Below, in pieces: positions 54,239-64,000 of a DNA stretch of 64,000 nt (its first letter is position 1; every line of letters starts with the position of its first letter). Source of the DNA: Nansenia antarctica (taxonomy: Eukaryota; Chordata; Actinopteri; Argentiniformes; Microstomatidae); assembly GCA_963989245.1 (NCBI GenBank), contig OZ022341.1, positions 66,019,357 to 66,083,356 of the forward strand. Direction: 5' to 3'. The notes under the pieces were generated by a model that did not search any database, was not told the origin of the DNA, and saw only the letters and a list, made by a program, of their open reading frames with translations. A program made the translations under genes and the position numbers.

Positions 54239-55566
54239 CAGTGGTGTAGTCTACGTGATACGCAGGACTACGCCGTATACCCGCTAGGAAAGGACAAGGA
54301 TTTGCGTATACCTACTTAAAAATACGCGAGGATACGTAACAGCGTTTTGTGACAGAACTTTCACACTTTTATTCATAAAATTCACCCCGTCTGTGTTACG
54401 AAGCACTTACATCGAACTTTCGGACATGTTTGTTATCACATAACCAGTCGTTCAGAATGCTCTGAGTATTTCCCCTACAATTGCCTTGGGGTGGGCGGCG
54501 GGCCAGACCTACCTCCACACTTCGCTTCGTGCCGCGCTGGAGAATGTTTTGTTTTTGTTTTGTTTTTGCGTGAGTGTGCGCGTGCGACGCGAGAGAGTTT
54601 TTGCAGGGTCAAAGCTCTGCCGAAGAAAGTAAGCAAGTTGAAACGTTAGCAAATATAAATTACTGTGTTCTGACAGAGAAAGTTGGTTCAAATTAGTCGT
54701 TATTATTGTGACTAGAAAGATTATAGTTTCATGGTGTGAATAATAGTGTCAAAGAACTAGCAAGCGAGCTAGCTAGCTCAGAGGTGATTAGATGAGCTAA
54801 GGCCCTTGCACACATGCCAGCTAAAGAGCTAACTAGATGCACTTCATTATTTTACTTAAAGTAGATATACAATCTTTCTTATTCTGCTAGAATTAGGCTT
54901 TATGGTAATACCATAATCGTATATTTACAGTATAAATAGAAGCATTGGAACACACATTATAGTAGAAGCATTGGAACAAATCCTCACTCATTGGAATTGT
55001 CTGGTTTTTGTACATACGATTTTCTTACAGGTGAGAGAGTAAGTAAAGACAGTATCTGACTGCATTGCCCACAGCAACCCAATATTCAATTAGAATGATG
55101 TTATGATTTGATATGAATTCAATGTATACCTCTTATTAAATGATAAATACTCCGGTTGTTATATTTGCCTTTTGCGTGACAGCAAAAGAGGGAGAGAGGA
55201 GGATAGAGAGGGTGAGAATGAGAGGGAGCAGGATGGTGTCGGCACACCAGAGAGAGAGCAAGAACCAGGTGAGAAAGTGGACAGGTAGTCAAGACCACAT
55301 AAGTAGCCTTGAGAACCGATGGTTCTCGAGCCTAACGGCCCTTAAGGGGCAGGAGCCTATCTCCTGTTTCTGTAGCGTGAGGCAGCTTGATGTACAAGTA
55401 CAGTCCATGCCACCCCCCCAAGGCAGCAAAGACTGGTGTAGATGCATACTGTATGCATAAGTGAGTGTGGTGGTGCTTATGGGGTGTCGCTACGGGACAG
55501 GTGTCGCTCTGACTGGGAGGGCAAAATCACAGTATACCCACTAGAAAAAAATAGACTACACCACTG
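54239..55566. mobile_element. Non-autonomous hAT element, 1,328 bp
   Basis: CAGTGGTGTAGTCTA at the left end and its inverted copy at the right. Perfect 8-bp target duplications GCCACTAC at 54231-54238 and 55567-55574. The interior has no recognisable transposase; frames inside (for example 55140-55460) show no hAT motifs. Confidence 0.9.
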
Positions 55567-55799
55567 GCCACTACCACTAGGTGTAGTAAAAAAATAAAAA
55601 AAATGTGTGAGACTTGAGAGCCCTGAATATCCGGTTGTTAAGTCTGAAGTCAAACTTGACGTTTTGCAATTTCCGGGTTCAAACCAGAAATTCTCCGCAC
55701 CAGAATACCAGTATACTACAGTGGTAGAATGACAGTTTAATCGTTTTTTAGACTGGGATCTATTCATACAACAAGGGACACAGCACTTTCCTGTTTTCC

Positions 55800-55873
55800 C
55801 CATATTGTCAGGGTATTTGAGCCTCGGAAAGGCGCTATATAAATATAATTAATTATTATTATTATTATTATTG
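55800..55873 (+). repeat. L2-type LINE tail with (ATT)n
   Basis: GAGCCTCGGAAAGGCGCTAT then ATAAATATAATTA(ATT)n. Confidence 0.65.
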
Positions 55874-55944
55874 CGACATTTCGAAGACAGCGCCTCAGCC
55901 AACTTTGGACCCGGAAACACGTCGCGACTTAACAACCGATATTC

Positions 55945-56068
55945 GGACAGACAACAGGAGAGGAGAGCAACAGAGAGACAGACAACAGGAGAGGAGAGCA
56001 ACAGAGAGACAGACAACAGGAGAGGAGAGCAACAGAGAGACAGACAACAGGAGAGGAGGGCAATAAAG
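55945..56068. repeat. 31-bp minisatellite, about four copies
   Basis: CAGAGAGACAGACAACAGGA followed by GAGGAGAGCAA, repeated head to tail. Confidence 0.93.
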
Positions 56069-56069
56069 A

Positions 56070-57170
56070 CAGAACTGAGGTGAGGTGAGCAACAGAGATA
56101 GTTCAGGATGATAACAAACAGTTCAGTATGACAGAGACAACTAATAGAAAGACAACTGTATGATTATAGAGTTTACATGTTCAAGGAAATATTGTATGAT
56201 AATAGAAAGGTACACTTTAATTTAATTAAAGAAGTAACAAAGAACACATTTATTATCACAATTGCATTGTGTTCCATGTCTTTCTCCATTGAATAAATAA
56301 TGCCTAGTTGAATGGCTAAACAAGACAACTGTCTGGACAGTACTGCTAGAATTATTCACCTTACCGCTGCACAGATAGACAAAGAGTATAAGTCCATTCT
56401 GTTAACATTAGGTCTACTCTGCTAACAAAGACTATACCAGTTGATTTGTCAGTTGTTGTGCATTATATTTTTGTTGTGTTTGCAGTTTGCCCTTATGTGA
56501 CACCTCCCAATGAAAAGTGCTACCTGTAGGCGAAATCATTTTTCTTTTTTTTACATGTGCTTAAACTACAGATTGTAAGCTTTCAAATGATGCATCATAC
56601 ATTGAAATTGGAAACAAATTGAAGACGACATGAGTATTTGAAAGTTGCTACACCTCAAATCACTAAGCAGAGAAAATCCCTTTCAAAGATGTTGTTTTTT
56701 CCTCACCTTCACAGCCAGGTAATGGGCGGTAACAATGTCTGGTTAACCCCACCCCCAACCACTCCCCCTCTAGCTGTCAGCTGTCACTATCTGTCAGTGA
56801 TAAGTCACTGGGTCAGATAGCTAACATTATTACCTAGCAAGGTATTACCTAAGCTAATTAGCCAGCTTATCATTATGGAGGCTTTATGGTTGTAACTATT
56901 ATTCTTTTAATGAAACAAAAAAGTCTTGAATCAGAATCAGAATTTATTTTACAGTACACAATAATACAAATATTTGGCTGTGGTTCTTCAACATTTGCTT
57001 TGCAGCAACATAATCACATAATCACAACAATACCATCACAATAATCACAAGTAAATAAGTAAAGTAAGTAATAAAGTGTAACAAAGTGTATAAAGTGTCA
57101 CATGCAAGTAATAAAGTGTAAACAGTAACATGCTGTGCAAAGTTCAACAAGATGAAAATGAAAGTGTTCA
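56070..57170. other. No gene recognised
   Basis: AT-rich with low-complexity TAAAGTG words near 57060-57120. Confidence 0.45.
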
Positions 57171-57179
57171 GGTATTTTT

Positions 57180-57712
57180 ATTTTTATACCTTTATTTATA
57201 CAGGTAAGAAACACATTGAGCTAAAACTAAACTAAAACTACACAGTCTAAAACAAAAACTAGTCTAAGATAATCTAAAACTAAGCTAAAACTACAAAAAC
57301 CTAAAACTAGGCAGTTAAAGATCTAGGGACAGGGAGGGGTCAGTAATGGGCAAAAGGGAGGGTCAACTTAATAGCAAGAACAGATCATGGACTCGCACTG
57401 TATGCCTCTCAGTTTGAAGAGCTTGAAACTGGAGAGAGGGATCAGCTGAGACAGTTTCAGACTCTGCTGTAATGAATTCCAAGAGGAAGGGGCTGCAAAT
57501 GAGAACGCCCTTTTGCCTTTCATGGTCCGGACCAAGGGGATGGAGTATGTGATGATGTCCTGTGTGCGAAGGCCGTAGACAGATTGCTTGCGTGACAAGT
57601 GGTTAGAAAGGTAGGAGGGGAGCAGACCAAGGATGGATTTGTAAATGAAAGTATACCAGTGAAGGGTTCGGCGGATAGAGAGAGATGACCAGTTAACCAG
57701 GGAGTATAGCAC
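57180..57712 (-). mobile_element. L2/CR1-type LINE, C-terminal ORF2 fragment and tail
   Basis: A 114-codon minus frame (57712-57368) with SIRRTLHWYTFIYKSILGLL, then SYLSNHLSRK and SFAAPSSWNSLQ, is the end of an L2/CR1 ORF2. The untranslated tail runs to about 57180 and resembles the tail that cut the H2A gene at 10.2 kb. 5'-truncated. Confidence 0.8.
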
Positions 57713-57814
57713 ACAGTGATGTATAAGGGGTTTACAGCCTGTAATGAATCTTAATTTCTCAAGTAGTCAGGTAGTGTGCAATTCCTGCATTCCTCCAGCG
57801 TGTTTCTCCTGCCA

Positions 57815-58112
57815 CTACAAACGGACAGTCTTGTTCCGAGGTGCCTTTTTCTGAGGTGCCTTGTTCTGAGGTGCCTTGTTCTGGGGTTTGGTGCTTGTTA
57901 TGTGAGGGACCAAGGTCTTCCACAGCCTTCGGAAGCTGTTCAAACTAACAACACGTTGCTCTGCAAAGAAAGAAATTATGTTATGAGTATGACAGCTGTA
58001 CATATTTACCCACACAAACACAACATACAGTAGTAGCCTTACACACACTAAACATGACTTCTAGCAGCCTTACACACACTAAACATGACTTCTAGTGGCC
58101 TTACACACACAT

Positions 58113-58144
<32 letters not shown>

Positions 58145-58496
58145 CTGTGTGTAGTATGTCTCTGCATGTGTGTATGTCCAGACTAGTGCCCCTCCCTATG
58201 GATGCTAGACAGCAGAAGATATAAATCACAGTGTCTGTGTGTCTCTGCATGTGTGTATATTCTCTATCCCCTCTCTCTATCCCTCTCTCTCCCTCTCTCT
58301 CTCTCCCTCCCATTTCGACTAGATTTGGACACTGCAGGGAGATTGAGACAGGAGGACTCTGTGGGGCTTTGTTGCGTGGGACGGGGACACAGAGCTGTGT
58401 GTCTGTGAGTCTGTGTGTCTGTGTGTGTGTTACTGTCTACATCCCTGTGTGTGTCTGTGTGTGTGTGTGTGTGTGTTACTGTCTACATCCCTGTGT

Positions 58497-58540
<44 letters not shown>

Positions 58541-59721
58541 GTCTACATCCCTGTGTGTCTCTGTGTGTCTGTGTGTCTGTCTACACCTTGGTATTACAGT
58601 ATTACAGCTACAGTCGGGTAAGCAAGACTTCCCTGATCTCCTCTTTTAGAGCTGAAAGGTTCTTTAAAGAAAGATAATAGATCACATTACAATTCTACTG
58701 AACACGAGTTTAACACAATGTTTACATACCACGTTTTTGCAGAGCATCACTGTAGAGACGGTAGACTGTGGCTTTGCAGACATTAGATGGGAGTAGCTTT
58801 GCACTGTAGTTTCGGTGCCCAGGATGACGGCCCGGTAGAACAATGGCGTGATCTTCTGCGTAGTTTCGGATGAACTTTTTGACCCTATTGCAGTCCTTTT
58901 TCTGGAGAAAGTTTTTGTTTGTTCGTGGACACTTCTTCCTCACGCGTGGTACTAGCCCATTTTCCTTGTAGGATTGGCAAATGGAATTGAGGAGCGTGTT
59001 GCTGATCCTAAACAGAAAAAAATCAAACAGTTAGTTAGCTAGATGTATCAACACAGCAGAACAGCATACGTACAGAAAGCTAATGCGGCTAGCCCAACCC
59101 AATCGGGAACAATAGAACGATGCTAGCTAACGGAATGCTAGCTAGCGAATGCTAACACGGCTAACAAACAAACAGTTTTAAAGCACAAACTCACCCGAGT
59201 ACAAAGCGGAATGTGTTGCGGCATACGGTGATCCCTTGAAATCCGTATGTGGTCCTAGTAAATTTCCTTTTCCTAGGGACCCTCTTTAATCCTTCAGTCA
59301 TTCCAGAACGATTCATTGTGTTCAACAGCGTTCCAATTACAAGCATGTCTCGGTTTTCTTTTGATAACGACAAAAAATCTAACTGAGTATCACGAATGAA
59401 TTCTGGAGACAATCTTGTACTGCAAGATATTTTGGGTTGAGATGTATCTTTCCGTCTCCGCTGGCAATTGCAATCAAATCGTCTTATGAAGTCCAATTCT
59501 GTCTCTAGCTGATTATTCTCAGCGTCGTCGTCAGACCATTCGTTGTTGGGATCATCAGTTTCTGGATCAGTGTCCTCGTTTTCGCTGTCTTCCGACTCTG
59601 AAGCTGAGCAATGTCCATGCATGAAATCGTTGATGTACGAAGTCATAAATTCTCCATTGTCGATCTTCAAACCGGCAGCAGAAATGTTGTTGATCGCGTC
59701 AGCAAGCGTTTGGGCGTCCAT
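57815..59721 (-). CDS. Three-exon gene, 316-aa protein of unknown function
   Basis: Exons 59721-59195, 59007-58730 and 57960-57815 join in frame (951 nt with stop); all introns are GT..AG. The N-terminal third is acidic (ESEDSENEDTDPETDDPNNE). Then come IRDTQLDFLSLSKENRDMLV, a basic KRVPRKRKFTRTTYGF segment, a cysteine/lysine-rich region (RVRKKCPRTNKNFLQKKDC) and HPGHRNYSAKLLPS. Exon 3 carries SFRRLWKTLVPHITSTKP. In the multi-copy fish family I associate with this, that motif leads into a Cys-rich segment, but here it ends in three NKAPQ-like repeats and a stop. The family may be transposon-derived (inference); I cannot name it. Two GC boxes lie about 130 bp upstream. Confidence 0.72.
58110..58580. 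repeat. GT-rich microsatellites
   Basis: GT tracts at 58119-58152 and 58416-58580, the latter broken by repeated TTACTGTCTACATCCCTGTG words, within intron 2 of the 316-aa gene. Confidence 0.92.
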
Positions 59722-59848
59722 TCTCAGAAAAAAATTGCACTGACTTCAGGAATGTAAACATTGTTATCCCACCCCTCGCTCAGCTATTGGCTACCTCAGT
59801 CGAGCTCAACAGCCAATCATACCAAAATGGAAGCGAAATGGGATTTTA

Positions 59849-59888
59849 GCCCGCCCCCGCCCCTGTTTAGCCCGCCCCCGCCCCTGTT
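59849..59888 (-). promoter_or_regulatory. Duplicated GC boxes
   Basis: AGCCCGCCCCCGCCCCTGTT occurs twice in tandem, Sp1/KLF-type sites, 130-170 bp upstream of the 316-aa gene. Confidence 0.65.
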
Positions 59889-59899
59889 CGCAAAAAACA

Positions 59900-60258
59900 A
59901 CAAGAAACGAAGTTATTGTGTTATAGATTACACTTATTTAATGAACGTAAAACTGTTCGGAAAAATAACGAGTGGGTACTTCACATCTTCGAGTTGAATG
60001 TTAGCTAAAAAAACGACAATCTGAGTTTTATGTAAGAAATACTCAGAAGACGAATTTGACGTCTTTCTCATTTCCGAGAGGTGTCCGGAAACACCAGGAG
60101 CCGTCACCTTTAATAAGTTATATATACAAATAATTAAGTTATATATATTCTCATGCTAAAATCGACTGTAAATCCAGATTTTAAAGTTGATATTGTTCCC
60201 CGTGGAGCATGCCCCCATAACCTGTGCCCCACCCAAAAATGTTATCACCAGTGGTTAT
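59900..60258. other. No gene recognised
   Basis: Spacer between the 316-aa gene and the Gypsy LTR. No supported feature. Confidence 0.45.
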
Positions 60259-60447
60259 TGTGGTGTTATGTTAATATATGGTGTGACGCTTATGCTGTAG
60301 ACCAATGGGAATGAGTTGGGGAGACAGGGGAGAGCATGCGCAGTGGGAAAGCGGGCAGAGTGGGATGAATGGTGGAACTGGATGGTTAATAAAGTACGTG
60401 GTATATAGTTAACAGTTGTCTCACGCGTTTACTTACGAAACACGACA
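60259..60447 (+). repeat. 5' LTR of a Mag-like Gypsy element
   Basis: Ends with CACGACA, directly followed by TGGTGTCAG (60448-60456), a priming site that fits the 3' end of tRNA-Leu. TATATAG near 60402 and AATAAA near 60390. The left border (TGTGGTG at 60259 or TGTTATG at 60264) is inferred. Confidence 0.7.
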
Positions 60448-60507
60448 TGGTGTCAGAAGTGCTGTTGAACTAAATCAGTACAGAGATGTGCCTAATCGAC
60501 AGGCTGT

Positions 60508-63500
60508 ATGAGCGATTCCACGTTACATGCTGACGGCGAGCTGGCTAGCGGACAAGAAGGCGAGCAGCTGGCTAACGACAACGTGCCGCAAGAGGAAGAG
60601 GAAGCTAGCAGAATGGCTACTACAAATGCGACGTTCAACATTCAGCCGCCGGAGCCTTTTGATTTTTCTAAGCCGCTCGAGTGGACAAAGTGGATACGGA
60701 GATTTGAGAGGTTCCGACAGGCAAGCAATCTAGCCGCCAGCTCTGATGATAATCAGGTGAACACTTTGATTTATTGTATGGGAGATGAGGCCGACGATGT
60801 TTTGAGGGGTTTGAAACTCAGCGAGGGAGACCTGCATCTGTACAGTAAAGTGAGGGATGGCTTTCAATCCTTCTTTGTAGTGAAAAAGAACATTGTGTAC
60901 GAACGTGCGCGATTTAACATGCGCAAACAGGAAGCAAATGAGACCGTGGATGCATTTGTCACTGCCTTGTATGCATTGGCAGAGCACTGCAATTATGGAC
61001 AATTGCATGATGAACTGATCAGGGATAGGTTAGTGGTAGGGCTGGCAGACTTGCGGCTCTCAGAACGCATGCAAATGGAAAAAGACTTGGACTTAGAAAA
61101 AGCTATCAACATGGCGAGACAATCAGAGGAGATCAAAAAGCAGCAAAGCACACTGAGGAGTGACAGCAGCAGTAGTGCAGTGCAGATGGACGTCAGCTCT
61201 GTAGACAGAGTGTTTAAAGGGAGGCCAAAGGAAAAGCCCAAACCTAACATGTATAAGAGCTTTGGAGCAAAGGCACACAGCAGCCAGAGCAGCTCCCAGT
61301 GCTACAAATGTGGTGGCGCGCCACACCCCAAGCTGGAGTGTCCTGCCAACGAGGTGAAGTGTCACTCCTGTGGAAAAATGGGTCACTACAAGCGTGTGTG
61401 CCTTGCAGGTAAAGCTGTGCACGGTATTGAAGAAGAGGTGGAGGGCTGGTTCCTTGGTTCTGTGACGTCTGAGGCTGATACATGGAATGTAGAAATAGAA
61501 GTGATGGGAAAACAGGTCACCTTCAAGCTCGATACTGGAGCCGATGTCACTGTTGTGTCACAGGCTGTTTTTGCTAACATGTTTTCTAACACACAGCCAC
61601 CCATTCTCCACAAAGCAGAGAAACCTTTGTTTGGTCCAGGACGAATGCCGCTGGACGTGGCAGGGTTCACCAAGCTGCAGCTGGGGAGAGGAGGCAAGCA
61701 GACCACGGAGAAGGTCTATGTGGTGAATAACCTGAGCACGCCTTTGCTTGGGAGGCCAGCCATCGTAGCCCTGGGCTTACTCCTCCGTGTCAACAGCATA
61801 GACATGGAGACCCTCAAGACGACCTACCCCAAGCTGTGCAGTGGCCTGGGTGAGGTACAACAAGCATACACCATAAAACTCAAACCGGGTGCTGTGCCAT
61901 TTTCCTTGAAAACCCCCAGGAGGATTCCGCTGCCTATGATGGGGAAAGTCAGAGATGAGCTCCAGCGCATGGAGAACCTGGGTGTCATCAGCCGCGTGGA
62001 AGAGCCAACCGACTGGTGCGCCGCCATGGTGGTCGTCCCCAAAAAGGACGGTAAATCAGTGCGTCTATGTGTGGATCTGACCGGCTTGAACGAGTTTGTA
62101 TGCAGGGAGAAGTACATTCTGCCGTCGATAGAGCAGAGCCTCGGGATGCTTGCCGGAGCAAAGGTTTTCAGTAAACTGGACGCAAACATGGGGTTTTGGC
62201 AGGTTCCACTTGCAGCAGAATCAGCCAAGTACACTACGTTCATCACCCCATTCGGAAGGTTTCATTTCAACCGCCTTCCTTTCGGAATTGCCTCAGCACC
62301 TGAACATTTTCAGTGCATGATGGCGGAGGTAACCGAGGGGCTGGAAGGTGTGATATGCCACATCGATGACCTGCTGGTGTGGGGGCGGGATCAGGAAGAG
62401 CACGATACTCGACTCCACGCAGTACTGCAAAGGGTGGAAAGGGCCCACATCACCCTGAATATGGACAAATGTGAACTCTCAAAGAGTGAGGTGGTCTTCC
62501 TGGGCCAGATCGTCACGGCTACAGGGGTCCGCCCAGATCCGAGGAAGACGGAGGCCATCATGGAGATGAAGGAGCCCGCAAACGTCAGCGAGCTGCGAAG
62601 CTTTCTTGGAATGGTCAATCAACTGGGAAAATTCATTCCCCAGTTAGCAGAAAAGGACAAGCCGCTCCGTGACCTTCTCTCGAAAAGAAACAGCTGGGCC
62701 TGGGACGTGGCCCAGGTGACAGCATTCAGAACACTGAAGGAAGCCCTGTCCTCTCCTCCAGTGCTGGCGGTCTATGATCAAAAGAGAGACACCAAAGTGT
62801 CAGCCGACGCATCCTCGTTCGGCTTGGGAGGTGTTCTGCTCCAGAGGTGGGGGGTTGAATGGAAGCCTGTGGCTTACGCGTCTCGGTCCCTCACTCCCAC
62901 AGAACAACGATACGCACAGATCGAGAAGGAGGCCCTGGGCCTCACATGGGCCTGCGAACGGTTCCAGGATTTCCTCATAGGAAAACACTTCTGCCTGGAG
63001 ACCGTCCATAAACCCCTTCTCAGCTTACTGGGAGGCCAAGCCCTGGATCTTCTGCCGCCAAGAATCCAGCGTTTCAGGATGCGGTTGATGCGCTACTCAT
63101 ATTCTATCGTGCACGTGCCAGGAAAATCACTCTGGACAGCAGACACGCTGTCGCGCTCCCCAGTGACAAGATCCAGGTCTACATCAGAAGAGGAGCTAAT
63201 GGAGAGCACCAATATATATGTGGACTGTGTAATGGACAATCTACCCGTTGGTGCCTCATATATGGAAAACCTGAGGAAGGAGCTAAATGCTGACAGTGTC
63301 TGCTCACGTGTTATGATGCTGTGCACAGAGGGATGGCCTGACCACGCAAGCCAGGAACCTGTGCTGAAGAGCTACTGGCGGGAGCAAGCTACGCTCACAG
63401 TGGAAGACGGTCTACTGCTGAAAGGCACACGACTGGTGATACCTTCAGTAATGAGGAACGACGTGCTGGTCAGACTACACGAAGGACACCAAGGTGTTGT

Positions 63501-64000
63501 GAAGTGCAAGGAGCGTGCCCGCCAGTCTGTGTGGTGGCCTGGACTCAGCCAACAGGTAAATGAAATGGTGCTCAATTGCAGGGCATGCATTCAGGAGCGA
63601 CAGAATCCCAGAGAACCTCTCATGCCGTCAGAGTGCCCTGAAAGACCATGGCAGAAGTTGGGGGCCGACCTGTTCGTCCTGGGAAAAGACACATACCTAC
63701 TCGTCGTCGATTACTTCTCCAGGTATGTTGAGATTGCCCAATTGTCTCACACCAGGTCCACTGACATTATTGTACATCTGAAGTCCATGTTTGCCCGCCA
63801 TGGCATCCCGGAGGTCCTGATGTCAGATAATGGGCCTCAGTTTTCTGGTCAAGCCTTCACCTCCTTTGCTGCTGCGTACGGGTTCAGACACATCACCAGC
63901 AGCCCAAGGTTTCCACAGAGTAATGGTGAAGCAGAAAGGGCAGTCCAGACTATGAAAAACCTCCTGAAAAAAGCGAGCGACCCCTACCTGGCTCTACTCG
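60508..64000 (+). CDS. Mag-like Ty3/Gypsy gag-pol polyprotein, open to the window edge
   Basis: One frame without stops for 1,164 codons, continuing beyond 64000. Order: short capsid-type gag (residues about 40-230, FDFSKPLEWTKWIRRFERF); two zinc knuckles (CYKCGG... near 271 and CHSCGKMGHYKRVC near 290); protease DTGA at about 342-345; reverse transcriptase with HIDD at 618-621; RNase H (VSADASSFGLGG near 768); integrase zinc domain (HEGHQG, CRAC) near 993-1030; and DDE core with D1054, D1107 (SDNGPQF) and E1143 (D-35-E). gag and pol are fused without frameshift, as in Mag-type elements. A 15-codon upstream frame (60486-60533) overlaps the start. No defect is visible, so the copy looks young. 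Confidence 0.93.
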   Translation, partial: MSDSTLHADGELASGQEGEQLANDNVPQEEEEASRMATTNATFNIQPPEPFDFSKPLEWTKWIRRFERFRQASNLAASSDDNQVNTLIYCMGDEADDVLRGLKLSEGDLHLYSKVRDGFQSFFVVKKNIVYERARFNMRKQEANETVDAFVTALYALAEHCNYGQLHDELIRDRLVVGLADLRLSERMQMEKDLDLEKAINMARQSEEIKKQQSTLRSDSSSSAVQMDVSSVDRVFKGRPKEKPKPNMYKSFGAKAHSSQSSSQCYKCGGAPHPKLECPANEVKCHSCGKMGHYKRVCLAGKAVHGIEEEVEGWFLGSVTSEADTWNVEIEVMGKQVTFKLDTGADVTVVSQAVFANMFSNTQPPILHKAEKPLFGPGRMPLDVAGFTKLQLGRGGKQTTEKVYVVNNLSTPLLGRPAIVALGLLLRVNSIDMETLKTTYPKLCSGLGEVQQAYTIKLKPGAVPFSLKTPRRIPLPMMGKVRDELQRMENLGVISRVEEPTDWCAAMVVVPKKDGKSVRLCVDLTGLNEFVCREKYILPSIEQSLGMLAGAKVFSKLDANMGFWQVPLAAESAKYTTFITPFGRFHFNRLPFGIASAPEHFQCMMAEVTEGLEGVICHIDDLLVWGRDQEEHDTRLHAVLQRVERAHITLNMDKCELSKSEVVFLGQIVTATGVRPDPRKTEAIMEMKEPANVSELRSFLGMVNQLGKFIPQLAEKDKPLRDLLSKRNSWAWDVAQVTAFRTLKEALSSPPVLAVYDQKRDTKVSADASSFGLGGVLLQRWGVEWKPVAYASRSLTPTEQRYAQIEKEALGLTWACERFQDFLIGKHFCLETVHKPLLSLLGGQALDLLPPRIQRFRMRLMRYSYSIVHVPGKSLWTADTLSRSPVTRSRSTSEEELMESTNIYVDCVMDNLPVGASYMENLRKELNADSVCSRVMMLCTEGWPDHASQEPVLKSYWREQATLTVEDGLLLKGTRLVIPSVMRNDVLVRLHEGHQGVVKCKERARQSVWWPGLSQQVNEMVLNCRACIQERQNPREPLMPSECPERPWQKLGADLFVLGKDTYLLVVDYFSRYVEIAQLSHTRSTDIIVHLKSMFARHGIPEVLMSDNGPQFSGQAFTSFAAAYGFRHITSSPRFPQSNGEAERAVQTMKNLLKKASDPYLALL

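Noticed and set aside
55140..55460. 106-aa frame inside the non-autonomous hAT
   Set aside because: No zinc finger, catalytic or hATC motif; probably chance.
58231..58677. Cysteine/valine-repeat plus frame of 148 aa
   Set aside because: Translation of GT microsatellites in an intron of the 316-aa gene.

Overview
The window is vertebrate, and almost certainly teleost fish, nuclear DNA. It holds intron-containing genes with GT..AG splice sites, replication-dependent histone genes that end in the metazoan 3' stem-loop, and a dense load of fish-type transposable elements (sushi-like and Mag-like Ty3/Gypsy, several hAT families, PIF/Harbinger, Tc1 and IS630 relatives, L2-type LINE tails, a retrovirus-like element). 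The histone order H4-H2B-H1-H2A-H3, all on one strand, is the order I know from salmonids, so a salmonid or a relative is a reasonable inference but not proven.

Layout, left half. 1-3334: 5' part of a minus-strand sushi-like Gypsy element. Its LTR contains an 11-nt segment perfectly complementary to the bases next to the LTR, the signature of self-priming. 3.6-4.6 kb: minisatellites. 4.6-6.8 kb: a four-coding-exon alpha-tubulin gene with intact promoter and splice sites but three small frame-breaking deletions. 8-9.3 kb: LINE and hAT debris. 9.9-10.6 kb: an H2A gene cut off after about 58 codons by a LINE tail. 10.9-14.6 kb: a minus-strand SAMD3-like gene with one frameshift. 14.6-18.8 kb: a palindromic fold-back element that has taken a different hAT insertion in each arm, each with a perfect 8-bp target duplication. 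18.9-20.2 kb: a Harbinger deletion derivative. 20.3-23.3 kb: inverted and tandem repeats. 23.4-26.2 kb: a complete hAT transposon with an intact 615-aa transposase, inserted inside an IS630-like transposase gene. 27.2-30.1 kb: Tc1 remnant and satellites.

Layout, right half. 30.6-33.3 kb: solo LTR and repeats, including a copy of the H2B-H1 spacer. 33,284-40,576: a 7.3-kb minus-strand endogenous retrovirus-like element with near-identical LTRs, a 4-bp target duplication, a 2-kb leader and a pol gene gutted of reverse transcriptase and integrase core. 41.3-42.6 kb: a compact two-exon gene for a 91-aa protein I do not recognise. 43.9-50.6 kb: the intact histone quintet. 50.9-57.7 kb: mostly repeats, with a 1.3-kb non-autonomous hAT element. 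57.8-59.7 kb: an intact three-exon minus-strand gene (316 aa) of unknown function. 60.26 kb to the window end: a Mag-like Gypsy element whose fused gag-pol frame is open for more than 1,160 codons and runs off the edge.

The host genes seen are the histone quintet, the decayed tubulin, the SAMD3-like gene, the 91-aa gene and possibly the 316-aa gene. Nearly everything else is mobile or repeated DNA. I found no tRNA, rRNA or CRISPR array.
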